A stretch of 64,000 nt of DNA from Enhydrobacter sp. Its GTDB lineage: Bacteria; Pseudomonadota; Alphaproteobacteria; Reyranellales; Reyranellaceae. The notes beneath the pieces are model-generated. The model was not told the origin of the DNA. It saw nothing but the letters and a program-made list of their open reading frames with translations, and made no database searches. The position numbers and the translations under genes were made by a program. Within the stretch, counting starts at the first letter, position 1, and every line of letters starts with the position of its first letter. Shown piece by piece: positions 16,221 to 24,272 of this stretch. The stretch is from positions 4,090,473-4,154,472 of the forward strand of contig CP075528.1 in NCBI GenBank assembly GCA_025808875.1, given 5' to 3'.

Positions 16221-17090
16221 CTACCGCGCCGTGACCTCGACTTTCGCCGACATGCCCAGATAGGCATCGGTCATGCCGAAGAACGTGCCGGCAACCGGCA
16301 TCACCTGGGCGATGCCGCGGCCGACTGCGACGGGGATCAGGTTGAAGCTGCCGAGCGCACGATGAGTCGGATCAAAGGTGATCCAGCCCGAGCCCGGCAG
16401 GTAGATTTCGGTCCAGGCATGGGTCGAACCGGCGTCGCCCTGCAATTGGCTGTCGGGATTGTAGAGATAGCCCGAAACCAGGCGCGCGCCGAATCCGAGA
16501 CTCCGCGTCGCTTCAGCGAACAGCACCGCGAAATCGCGGCACGAACCCCAGCCGCGATCGAGCGTCTGCCGCGGCGACTGCGTGCCTTCCTCCTCGCGGC
16601 TTTGGTACCGGATCTGCGCCGCTGTTCCCGCCACCAGGTCCTTGAGCAGCGCCAGCGTGTCGGTCTCGCTGCCGCGTACGAAGGCAGCCGACCAATCGGC
16701 AAGCCGCTTGTCCGGATCGAAGTACTGCGGCTGTGCAAGGGGTCCGAGATCGACGGCTTCGTCGCTCGAATAGGAGAACGGGTAGCGCATGGCCGACGGG
16801 GCGATGTCGAACACCGGCCAGGGCTCCGCCGCGAGCTCCACCACCGACGTGCTGTCGATCACGAGGACGTCGGCGGGCGTGTCGAAGTGCGCGCTTGCGA
16901 CCGCGTTGCCGAACACGTCGTTGGTCCAGGAGAGCGCGGCGGCCGGCATGACGTCGATGCTGCTCGACAGCAGCCGAACCTCGCGGCTCTCGCGGGGCCG
17001 CAGCATGAGACGATGCGGCCCGAGTCGCACCGGCAGGCGGTAGCGGTAGCGGGTCTGGTGTCGGATGGTGAAGAGACTCATTTCCAACAT
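16221..17090 (-). CDS. Transglutaminase-like cysteine protease family protein
   Basis: A 289-residue protein with an N-terminal beta-sandwich (TIRHQTRYRYRLPVRLGPHRL, the bacterial transglutaminase-like N-domain) and a C-terminal transglutaminase core. The core has the catalytic Cys in RGWGSCRDFAVLFAEATRSLG, the His in GSTHAWTEIYLPG and the Asp in WITFDPTHR. Family members hydrolyse or crosslink peptides; many sit beside DUF403/circularly-permuted ATP-grasp genes, but none is here. Starts at 17081 (ATG) or 17117 (TTG) are also possible. It carries no obvious signal peptide. Confidence 0.85.
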   Translation of the reverse strand: MLEMSLFTIRHQTRYRYRLPVRLGPHRLMLRPRESREVRLLSSSIDVMPAAALSWTNDVFGNAVASAHFDTPADVLVIDSTSVVELAAEPWPVFDIAPSAMRYPFSYSSDEAVDLGPLAQPQYFDPDKRLADWSAAFVRGSETDTLALLKDLVAGTAAQIRYQSREEEGTQSPRQTLDRGWGSCRDFAVLFAEATRSLGFGARLVSGYLYNPDSQLQGDAGSTHAWTEIYLPGSGWITFDPTHRALGSFNLIPVAVGRGIAQVMPVAGTFFGMTDAYLGMSAKVEVTAR

Positions 17091-17257
17091 CGGCGCGTCA
17101 TTTGGCACGATGTCCAACCCAAACAGCGGTGCCCGCGGAAATATTTGCGGCCGACGCCCCCTGACAATCGAAGGTCCGCCGCACCATCTGTCAATCAGCG
17201 GCGCCGGTCCGATGATCGCACCAGCGGCCGCTCACCAACAACCATAAGGATCCTGCC

Positions 17258-17506
17258 ATGACCGATCAGCCTTCGACGGCGACCACCAACGCCGCCGCAA
17301 CCACCCGAATGCAGGACACTTCCAGCGAGGCGAAGAAGCTTCTGCGCGCCGACATCGGCAGCAAGTGGGGCAAGTTCTCCACCCAGGAACTCAGCGACCT
17401 CAAGGGCACGGACGACCTGGTGTTCCAGCTCGTCGCCAAGTACGGCCTCGAGAAGGACGCCGCCGCGCGCGACGCCGAAGCCGTCGTCAAGGGCCGCGAC
17501 TTCTGA
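17258..17506 (+). CDS. CsbD-like stress protein
   Basis: An 82-residue acidic protein with a good ribosome site (AAGGA). Residues 30-78 follow the CsbD pattern (IGSKWGKFSTQELSDLKGTD, then LVFQLVAKYGLEKDAAARDAEAV). CsbD-family proteins are small, abundant stress-induced proteins of unclear function. The N-terminal 25 residues are a Thr/Ala-rich extension not typical of the family. It leads a row of short plus-strand genes. Confidence 0.72.
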   Translation: MTDQPSTATTNAAATTRMQDTSSEAKKLLRADIGSKWGKFSTQELSDLKGTDDLVFQLVAKYGLEKDAAARDAEAVVKGRDF

Positions 17507-17569
17507 CGAAGCAGCCGGGGACGGGGCCCGCGAGGGTCTCGGCCTCGGCGTTTGCCGGTCCCTTGCCTG

Positions 17570-17836
17570 ATGTCCACGCGATCCATCGAGCGCACCCTGA
17601 CTTTTCGGCGGCCCTTCCGCTTGTCCGCCGTCGACCAGGTACTGCCCTCGGGCCAGTACCGGATCGTCACCGAACAGGAATCGCTCGAAGGCCTGACCTT
17701 CAACGCGTGGCAGCGCGTGCGCACACTGCTCTTCCTTCCTGTCAATTCACTGCCCGGACAAGCACGCGAAGTCGTGCCCGTCGATCCCAACGAGCTCGAG
17801 GCCGCGCAAGCCGCCGACGCGCTGGAAAGTCCATAG
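17570..17836 (+). CDS. Conserved-looking small hypothetical protein
   Basis: An 88-residue protein (start MSTRSIERTLTFRRPFRL). It has a central strand-rich part (LPSGQYRIVTEQESLEGL) and an Ala/Glu-rich tail. It is the first of two directly abutting genes: its TAG is followed without gap by the next ATG. No family is recognised. The codon use and the close packing with the next genes support coding. Confidence 0.6.
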   Translation: MSTRSIERTLTFRRPFRLSAVDQVLPSGQYRIVTEQESLEGLTFNAWQRVRTLLFLPVNSLPGQAREVVPVDPNELEAAQAADALESP

Positions 17837-17947
17837 ATGTCCCAACCTCGCTTCGTGTGGAAGGACTGGCTCGTCCCGCCCGTCCTCTTCCCGCTTTTTC
17901 TGGCGGCACTGATCGTCGCCTACGCGCTCCTGCGCACTCCGACGTAG
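17837..17947 (+). CDS. 36-residue single-pass membrane protein (hypothetical)
   Basis: The ATG follows the preceding stop directly, and the protein is essentially one membrane helix (PPVLFPLFLAALIVAYALL) after a short charged N-terminus MSQPRFVWKDW. The stop-start junction suggests translational coupling with the 88-residue protein upstream. Such tiny anchors often escape annotation. No function can be assigned. Confidence 0.55.
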   Translation: MSQPRFVWKDWLVPPVLFPLFLAALIVAYALLRTPT

Positions 17948-17950
17948 ACC

Positions 17951-18283
17951 TTGTCCGAACAGTCGCCCCGCTCGACACTCGATGCGTTTCAGCGCCTGTT
18001 CTATGCGGCACGCGAAAAGGCGAGCGTCGGCGGGGGAGCCACCGTCCGCTTCGTCGCGATGATGAATGGCGACACGTTGAAGGAACTCGGCCGCGAGGTT
18101 GCGATGGGCGGTGTTGTCGCACAGCTCGGCCTTCCCGCCGCCTGCGAGGAAGCGGCGGCAAAGGGCGACGGTCCGACCGGCATCCTCCTGTGGGACGTCG
18201 AGCTCGTGCTGGACGGCAGCCTGGGCGACAGCGAGATCCGGATGGATGAGACGCCGGTCGATGAAGCAGCCGCACGGACATGA
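17951..18283 (+). CDS. Small acidic hypothetical protein
   Basis: A 110-residue frame starting with TTG three bases after the preceding stop. The middle part (VRFVAMMNGDTLKELGREVAM ... AQLGLPAACEEAAAKGDGP) looks like a compact soluble domain. The TTG start is supported by the tight spacing. No known family was recognised. It is the last gene before sequence composition changes at the edge of the accessory region. Confidence 0.55.
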   Translation: MSEQSPRSTLDAFQRLFYAAREKASVGGGATVRFVAMMNGDTLKELGREVAMGGVVAQLGLPAACEEAAAKGDGPTGILLWDVELVLDGSLGDSEIRMDETPVDEAAART

Positions 18284-18432
18284 ATGATCTGCATCCCTTC
18301 ATAGATGTGCGCAATCTGCAACTCGACCATGTACTTGAACGCTTCTTGGCGTCTGACCTTGCGCCTTTCCGACGAATCGGCCTGCCACATTCGAGCAGTT
18401 TCATCTGCAATGGCGTTGTCGTTGATGCCCAA
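18284..18432 (-). pseudogene. Truncated gene fragment at the edge of the accessory region
   Basis: The minus strand encodes a protein-like piece (INDNAIADETARMWQADSS, then RRQEAFKYMVELQIAHIYEG and MQIIHVR). It loses coding character at about 18284, where it runs antisense into the preceding gene. It has only a TTG start and a stop codon close upstream. The helical HIYEG segment resembles HEPN-type toxins or abortive-infection proteins, but this is too short to name. It probably marks an insertion or deletion boundary. Confidence 0.4.
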
Positions 18433-18550
18433 ATCTGCGAAAGATTCTTTACGTTATCACTCGTCGCATGCGCACAAAAAGCTGGGCTTCCAGGCTTCAG
18501 ACACACGGGAGAGAGCGCGCGAGATGGTTTCTCAGCTGCCAATGATCAGG

Positions 18551-19753
18551 CTAGCCTTGCGACAATTGGGCGAGTCGAGGTCGGAAAGCACTGACAAATC
18601 TGTTCATTACATCCAAAAGCCACTGCTTTTGCGCCTCGTACGTGGCCTCATTATTGGTATCAAATGGCTTTTGAACTGCGATTGTATATTTGGACGCGTC
18701 GTCTTCATCTTTCTTCATCGTAAGCGAAAAGCCGAGTTCTCGTTCCAAATTTGGCTTCTCGGCGAGGAGAACGTCAAACCGTCCTGATGCTCCTTCACCA
18801 AAAAGGGTAAGGAAGATGCCTGCGGTATCCTTCGTTCTGTAGGCTGTCAGCCGATCAGGCGGCACATCCAACCTAATCCAATTTAAGCCGCCATGCCGCG
18901 GCGCTGGCTGATCTGGATGGTCAAAGCGTGCACGAGCTATTACGTCGTCCCAGAAAGCGCGAATCGCTCGTCGCTTGCCGCTGAGTTGCGGCTGCTCACG
19001 CGTCTCCACTTCCGATGCTGCTTCGGTGAGATCCATTATTGGCAGAGGAGTGCCGCGCTCACTCACTAGAACGGTATGTGTGATGACTTCAGTACGCAAT
19101 GCGACTGACGGCAGGACTACCTTCGTTCCTGCAGGATCTGACCAAACCTGGAACTCAACGAGCGCCAGTCGTGCAGCAAGCCCACTTCGGAGCTTTAAGT
19201 AGTCGGCAACAACATGCAGATCGCTGCGGATGCCATCTCCTGCAATTATCAGATCAAAATCGCCGAGGGTAAGGCATCTCGATACAGTATCCACGAATTG
19301 GGCCTCATCAGTCTCCGGATATGCAGCGCGCACAATGTCGAAGAGTACGGTGGTTTCGCCCTGGCCTAATCTTGCAAGAACACGCGCAGTAAGGTCGGAA
19401 TAGGACCATTGCTGGAGCAGCGCTGCATATTCGAGAATTTGTGCGACGACCTCGCGGCGTGCCTGAGGATTGCGCCAGAGCTTGCACTCAATAAGGACTG
19501 GCCGACCACTAGATGTGAAACCGAAAACATCGAGGAAGACGGAGCCGCCGTCCTTCGGAAGAGAGAGTTCACGGCAGACCGGAATGAACTCCCTCCCTCC
19601 AGGATCGACTTGGTCGATCGGTACAATAGTGGGATGGCTGAACAGAAAATTCTGCAGCCACTTCTCATCAATTGCTGCATCAGACGCGAGGCGCGTGTTG
19701 GTTAGCTCACGGACAGGTCTATCCGCGGCTGCGTCAACTAGAAAGGCGTGCAT
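18551..19753 (-). CDS. PD-(D/E)XK nuclease-like protein
   Basis: A 400-residue protein. Residues about 70-120 hold a restriction-endonuclease-like core: FLDVFGFTSSGRPVLIECKL, then QARREVVAQILEYAALLQQW. The Asp and the E-x-K triad are in place (D in FLDVF, ECK). The rest is a longer C-terminal region without a recognised domain. Members of this fold cut or bind DNA and are common in defence loci and mobile elements. The DNA here is less GC-rich than the flanking chromosome. The operator or partner is unknown; a DUF5677 gene lies upstream on the same strand. Confidence 0.75.
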   Translation of the reverse strand: MHAFLVDAAADRPVRELTNTRLASDAAIDEKWLQNFLFSHPTIVPIDQVDPGGREFIPVCRELSLPKDGGSVFLDVFGFTSSGRPVLIECKLWRNPQARREVVAQILEYAALLQQWSYSDLTARVLARLGQGETTVLFDIVRAAYPETDEAQFVDTVSRCLTLGDFDLIIAGDGIRSDLHVVADYLKLRSGLAARLALVEFQVWSDPAGTKVVLPSVALRTEVITHTVLVSERGTPLPIMDLTEAASEVETREQPQLSGKRRAIRAFWDDVIARARFDHPDQPAPRHGGLNWIRLDVPPDRLTAYRTKDTAGIFLTLFGEGASGRFDVLLAEKPNLERELGFSLTMKKDEDDASKYTIAVQKPFDTNNEATYEAQKQWLLDVMNRFVSAFRPRLAQLSQG

Positions 19754-19966
19754 AGGACCTCAAAGTGCGACCCAACACACGTAGCACCGTATAGCAGTGC
19801 ATTAATAGTAGCTGGCAATCTGGGACGTCGAAGCGCCGCCTTCACAACCAGCGCCAATGCGCGGCCTAGCGCTCCCAACGTCAGGGGTTGCGGCGTCAGA
19901 TTCGGACAAAAAAGTCTCCTAGAGACTACACAAGAACGAATCGGAGCGCCTGATCATCTCGACCCG

Positions 19967-20776
19967 CTATTTGGCTTCCTGCCATTTGTTGAGGAACACC
20001 GTGTACCGTTCGCTGATCTCATGCAGTTGTTCGAGGCCACCCGACGTCTTGTACTCGCGGAGCCATTCGAAGATCAGTTGTTTGTAGATCGCCACCACCA
20101 TCACCAGTGTGGCGACAATCTCATCGTGCCTCCCCCGATGCGGTCCCCATAGAACACCCTTCGGAACTCCCTCCTCATCTGGGTCCCAGACCATGCCAAG
20201 ACTGGTCAGCGTCGGTTGAGCGTATCCATTCGAAAATTGCCGATAGAGAGTCTGATACAGGGGTTCGAGTTCTGCCTTTCTCGCGACGGCTAAGATTTGG
20301 AGCGACGCGGGATCGACTCCCTGCATCATCATTTTCTCGACGGCTTCCTCCAGTTCACCAATGTCCGCATTTGGGTCCATCGCTTTCAGTCCCGCGATGT
20401 GATCCCTTCCCATGACTCGGCTTCGTTGCACGTGGTCCTGTCCAACCTCCCGGGCGAAGTCCTTCCCGCGCGTGGCGGCTCCCAGATAGAAGACCGTCTC
20501 CAGTCCCGACCGTGTCAGCGTATAAGCCTCCGTAAACATCCCCCGTTCGGCCATTAACACAGCAGCCTGCAAGTCCTGGGGACCGCGAATGTAGTAGGCA
20601 CTTGCAAACAGGTTCTTGGGCGTCCGGGGAAGCGCGCCGATAGACGGCATGATGGACTGCGCTAGTTGATTCATCGCCGTCACATGCCCGAATATCTCCG
20701 GGAACTCGTTCCTGAACTGCTGGCGGACTTGCTCAATTTCGTTGGACGACAAGAAGCCGTCTTGATCGATGCTCAT
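19967..20776 (-). CDS. DUF5677-like helical protein
   Basis: A 269-residue mostly helical protein. The ATG at 20776 is chosen because GGAGG lies eight bases upstream; the longer frame to 20932 has no such site. It contains YYIRGPQDLQAAVLMAERGM, TEAYTLTRSGLETVFYLGAA and IYKQLIFEWLREYK, the pattern of DUF5677 proteins often found in mobile and defence regions. Biochemical function is unknown. It lies next to the left end of the tRNA-Thr element, just outside it. Confidence 0.7.
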   Translation of the reverse strand: MSIDQDGFLSSNEIEQVRQQFRNEFPEIFGHVTAMNQLAQSIMPSIGALPRTPKNLFASAYYIRGPQDLQAAVLMAERGMFTEAYTLTRSGLETVFYLGAATRGKDFAREVGQDHVQRSRVMGRDHIAGLKAMDPNADIGELEEAVEKMMMQGVDPASLQILAVARKAELEPLYQTLYRQFSNGYAQPTLTSLGMVWDPDEEGVPKGVLWGPHRGRHDEIVATLVMVVAIYKQLIFEWLREYKTSGGLEQLHEISERYTVFLNKWQEAK

Positions 20777-20830
20777 TCGGGGCCTCCGGAGAGAGCGTGC
20801 CTCCAGATGAGAACAAAAAAGTCGGTGAAG

Positions 20831-20856
20831 TGTCCCACCAGTTCGAAAGTGGGACA
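20831..20856. repeat. Inverted GTCCCAC/GTGGGAC pair left of the att repeat
   Basis: TGTCCCAC (20831-20838) and GTGGGACA (20849-20856) form an inverted pair with a 10-bp spacer. The same heptamer recurs near both ends of the element. It could be an arm-type integrase site, an operator or a small hairpin. It lies outside the left att repeat, at about the same distance as the pair left of the right att repeat. Confidence 0.45.
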
Positions 20857-20908
20857 TTGAGCAAAAATAACCTTTCCAGTTCAGAGGCTTGAAAAGGTGA
20901 GAGAAGAG

Positions 20909-20927
20909 AGTGGTGCCCCGAGACGGA
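20909..20927. repeat. Left attachment-site repeat (attL)
   Basis: A 19-bp sequence identical to 29466-29484 (end of tRNA-Thr). It is not part of a complete tRNA gene here, so it is the displaced copy made on integration. Confidence 0.8.
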
Positions 20928-21089
20928 GCCAACTAAGCAGCGGCCATCAAGCGCTTAGAGCCAAGTGGGACCCGCGGGGTTGCCGTAGCTTACCATAGCT
21001 TTCTAAACGGCGAGGTCCCACTTCCGCATCGGGCGGTGCCATCGGTAGAGGATAGTTCTAGTTTGCACGCGTTCGCAAAAACGTGAGGA
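20928..21089. other. Left end of the element with two more GTGGGAC/GTCCCAC sites
   Basis: About 160 bp without a gene. GTGGGAC is at 20965-20971 and GTCCCAC at 21015-21021, in opposite orientation. They lie 38 and 88 bp inside the att repeat, where integrase arm-type sites would be expected. Confidence 0.4.
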
Positions 21090-21863
21090 TTAGCTTTTCG
21101 GCGCGTTCGAGGTTCCTGACCCAGAAACCGGGACTGTACCGGTTCCTGTGGCCGTTGATTTTGTGGTCGGACGCTTTGGGGTACGCTTACGCAGTGCGGC
21201 GGCACGCTTGGCCAGTTCCTTCTGCTCCATGCTCGTTACGAAGGCCCGATGGAGAAAGCTCTCCATTATCGTGAACATGATGTCGAGCTCTTGATTGGTC
21301 GGTTTCCACCCTCGATGAGCAGCTGCGCTCCCAGCGTCGGTCAAGGCATTCAGTGTTTCTCGTTGCAGCTTGTCGATCTTGCTGTCCGCGACCAGCTGAT
21401 CAAGCTTTTTCTTGAAAGAGAGACTTGGGTCGATGCCGAGAACTTCGGTCGCCGCATCGAACACTGTACGCAGTGCGATAGAAGCGACCACGGGAAGGTC
21501 CGCTTTCAAAGCATCGTAAGCTTCGTCAAGAAGATGCTTCATCGCAGGGCTGTAGGACGGATGGGATCGCGTGTAATCCGGTCGAGAACGCCTAGCGATC
21601 GGCGGGAAATAGTGGATCGTTTCAGGGTATTCCATGACGGTTTCACCCGCGTCGTCATAGCTATAGTCAACATCTTCGGAACTGGTCGTTGCGGTTTGAA
21701 ATTGAATGTGAGAGCACCCGCGACATTTGAGGATGCGATGAAGGGTGTTCTCATCATAGTTGTCAGAGTTGTAGCTTTCCGAATGTTCTCCGACGATATC
21801 GGCCGCGCGATCCCCGTTGCATTTGGGACAATGCGCCACGATTACTGTTTTCTTAGTAGCCAT
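21090..21863 (-). CDS. DUF4145-domain protein with N-terminal zinc ribbon
   Basis: A 257-residue protein. A CPKCNGDR ... CRGCSH four-cysteine zinc ribbon occupies residues about 11-52. A helical DUF4145-type domain follows (HLLDEAYDALKADLPVVASI, ALRTVFDAATEVLG, ALTDAGSAAAHRGWKPT), and then a low-complexity Thr/Ser/Pro-rich tail after residue 225. DUF4145 proteins occur fused to or beside restriction-modification components and in defence islands. The AAHRGW motif is the helical end conserved in the family. Function unknown. First gene inside the left end of the element. Confidence 0.78.
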   Translation of the reverse strand: MATKKTVIVAHCPKCNGDRAADIVGEHSESYNSDNYDENTLHRILKCRGCSHIQFQTATTSSEDVDYSYDDAGETVMEYPETIHYFPPIARRSRPDYTRSHPSYSPAMKHLLDEAYDALKADLPVVASIALRTVFDAATEVLGIDPSLSFKKKLDQLVADSKIDKLQRETLNALTDAGSAAAHRGWKPTNQELDIMFTIMESFLHRAFVTSMEQKELAKRAAALRKRTPKRPTTKSTATGTGTVPVSGSGTSNAPKS

Positions 21864-22061
21864 TAGAAGCTCGCATTGAATTACGTGTTCTTAGCACAAC
21901 GTAGTCTTTTGAGGGATCGCAAGTCCAAGGACCTTCGTTGACGCGGCCCTCAAACCGCTACGGCTTAACCCATACACGGAACAACCTCAAAGGCCTGGTG
22001 CTTCCTCTTGTATCGAGGAGACCCAAGTTGTCCCGGCACGGCGGTGCGCGTATGAGGGACT

Positions 22062-22916
22062 ATGCCTGACTGGCTTCCTCAGGACTTCACGTACTTTGAA
22101 ATCGGAAAAGCGTTGATCCCGGCGCTCGCGGGCGCGCTGGCCGGTGCACTTGCCGCGCAGGGCATCGCGGCGCGCAACAAGGTCCGCGATGAACAACTCA
22201 AAGAGCTTAGATATATCGGCGTGACCACCGCTATCGCCTACGGCATCACCGACGCTTTCATTGGCGTGAAGAAGAGCAACGTCAAGCCGATGTTCGAGCA
22301 TTGGGACGAAGACCGCCGCCGCCGGGAGGAGGTCGCCAGGAAAGCGCCGCCTGGCACTCCGCCCATGTTCGAGTTCGATGCGGACTTTCGTACGCTCACG
22401 CCGGTCAAGGCATCCGTGGACCAGCTCCGTACGCTCATGTTCGGCAACATCACACTTGATCCGCGCGCCGTCAGCCTCATGACCGCGCTCGACCGCTGCG
22501 TTGACCAGCACGCCCTCGTTATCGCTGAACTCAACAGGCTTGTTGCGCAGTTTGAGAAGGACCGTCCCCAATCGGAAGAGTTGGCTGCCCGCCTCTTCGG
22601 CCTGCGTATGGGGACGCGCATTGACGACCGCTATCCGACGACCATGCGAGCGCTCTATTCTGGCACTGACGATTGCATCATGTTCAGCAAGCTCCTTGGG
22701 GACGATCTCGTAGAACACGGCGAACGCCTAGCGGCGAAGCTCCCGAAGCGTTTGCGAGGGCGATACGCCGTCGTTAATTTCTCCAAAGCGGAGCGGGACG
22801 GCTTGATGCCCAACTCCGAAGACTTCAAAGAATGGTTGCCGGTGCCACCCGTCGCCGGGCATCGCGCATCGCTGGGGCAGCGTCTCAAGAACGCGTTCCG
22901 CGTACTTTGCGAGTGA
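22062..22916 (+). CDS. Element-borne protein with one N-terminal membrane segment
   Basis: A 284-residue protein. Residues 15-32 (GKALIPALAGALAGALAAQG) form a Gly/Ala-rich hydrophobic segment followed by a positively charged stretch, suggesting a single anchor with the bulk in the cytoplasm. The remainder is charged and helical (HWDEDRRRREEVARKAPPG). No known domain was recognised. It stands alone between genes of opposite orientation, with a gap of about 200 bp upstream. Confidence 0.6.
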   Translation: MPDWLPQDFTYFEIGKALIPALAGALAGALAAQGIAARNKVRDEQLKELRYIGVTTAIAYGITDAFIGVKKSNVKPMFEHWDEDRRRREEVARKAPPGTPPMFEFDADFRTLTPVKASVDQLRTLMFGNITLDPRAVSLMTALDRCVDQHALVIAELNRLVAQFEKDRPQSEELAARLFGLRMGTRIDDRYPTTMRALYSGTDDCIMFSKLLGDDLVEHGERLAAKLPKRLRGRYAVVNFSKAERDGLMPNSEDFKEWLPVPPVAGHRASLGQRLKNAFRVLCE

Positions 22917-22942
22917 TATCACCGGCTCCTTATCGGCCACAG

Positions 22943-23167
22943 TCACTGACGAGAACGAGGAGTAATCCCCCGAACGGGCTCACCTGCTTCTAGTAGCGCC
23001 TCGCCAACCGACTGCCTGAGACTGCAGGAAGCGCGAAGTAACACCAGATGTGCCACGCGCTGAGTAGCGCCGACCTTGATGTAGCGGGCTCGCAGCACTG
23101 CATCGGTATCCCGCATGAACCTTAGCACCGCCTTGTCGTTCTCGTTCAGAACCAGACCAAGCTCCAC
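22943..23167 (-). pseudogene. Possible gene remnant
   Basis: The frame ENDKAVLRFMRDTDAVLRAR ... LLRASCSLRQSVGEALLEAG is open, and coding-like sequence continues upstream of the only start (a GTG at 23167), reading PHDIVYAFLVDPSRAVELGL back to a stop near 23265. There is no good start or ribosome site. It looks like the C-terminal half of a lost gene, but a short intact GTG-started gene cannot be excluded. Confidence 0.35.
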
Positions 23168-23391
23168 AGCCCGCGACGGGTCAACTAGGAACGCGTAGAC
23201 AATGTCGTGCGGGCGTTTCCCAACGGGGTTGGCCCCATGGTCGTAATCTAATTCAGGATAGTCCCATCTCTACCAACTTCACCATTGCTGGCCCCACGTC
23301 GGATGATCGATGCGAATAACTTTCGTTCTTCGGTTCAACAGCAGCGCCTTGTCTGCAATTATCGCCTTCGGTCCTGCCCCGGAGACGACGC

Positions 23392-24237
23392 ATGTCCGAC
23401 CGCGAGTTCATGAACGCAGTCTTTGCATCACTGCTGGAACGTGCAACGCCTCGATTGCACGAGTTACTTCAAGAGCACGGTGTCCAACACCTCAGCGAAC
23501 TGCCACACGATGTGATGACGAACGTACGACAACAAGCAATTCTTCAAACGGTACTTACCGAGAATCCGCTAGCCAATGCAGATGCTCTTCGGCAGACATT
23601 GCAATCGTTGGATAACCCGCAATTTCTACAAGCACTACGACGGCTCAAAAGCGATGGGCCTCCCGCTGATGCCTTCGAGCCAACGGCCGGGATGGATGCT
23701 GCGATCTTATTTTCTGGCCTCGGTTTACCTGTATGCCCATTCGACCGTTTCAATCCCGCTCCTATCGGTGCACCGTCCTCCAGCATAGAGGAAGTGGCTA
23801 GAGCTTTCGCGAAGCGTAAGTCGGCGTACGTCGCGTATTCACCCAATCTTGCTCCGTTCTATTTGCTCGTCACAGACTGCCATCGGACACTGGCAGAAGA
23901 TGGGGTTCGCCATCCAGCGCTGGCGGTAGTGCGTGACCGCGTTGAAGAAGCGATGCGGAGCGAGAACCTTCCACCCACAGAGCGATTTCGATGGGCCGTG
24001 ATTGCACTGCCCAGGATGGAACGCGATAGGGTTCCGCATACAATTATCGAAAACCCTCGGCCCGACCGAGGGTCGTTCGTCCTATATGCAGGGTGGGTGG
24101 AGGACGGTGAAATGCGGGGCGGTCCGACGAGCGGCTACGTACCAATCCCGAAGCAATTTCTGCAAGTGGCTGCGACTGATCCATTTGCGATGGTTATAAT
24201 TCGATCCAAGGCCCAATCGGCTAGGAAGTATCACTAG
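23392..24237 (+). CDS. Unknown element-borne protein, 281 residues
   Basis: The frame starts with ATG after CCCCGGAGACGACGC (GGAG). The N-terminal third is helical (VFASLLERATPRLHELLQEHG) and the rest mixed, with FYLLVTDCHRTLAEDG and GYVPIPKQFLQVAATDPFAM. No signal peptide, membrane segment or known motif was found. It converges on the HEPN-like gene. It may be an effector of the neighbouring operon or an unrelated cargo gene. Confidence 0.6.
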   Translation: MSDREFMNAVFASLLERATPRLHELLQEHGVQHLSELPHDVMTNVRQQAILQTVLTENPLANADALRQTLQSLDNPQFLQALRRLKSDGPPADAFEPTAGMDAAILFSGLGLPVCPFDRFNPAPIGAPSSSIEEVARAFAKRKSAYVAYSPNLAPFYLLVTDCHRTLAEDGVRHPALAVVRDRVEEAMRSENLPPTERFRWAVIALPRMERDRVPHTIIENPRPDRGSFVLYAGWVEDGEMRGGPTSGYVPIPKQFLQVAATDPFAMVIIRSKAQSARKYH

Positions 24238-24272
24238 AGAACTGGAGCCCTCGGTGCTGCCATGGCAGCAGC

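Noticed and set aside
17258-17506. DUF1476 / ATP-synthase zeta-type protein
   Set aside because: I first considered this because of size and phylum, but the WGKFSTQEL and KYGLEKDAAARDAEA segments match the CsbD pattern better.
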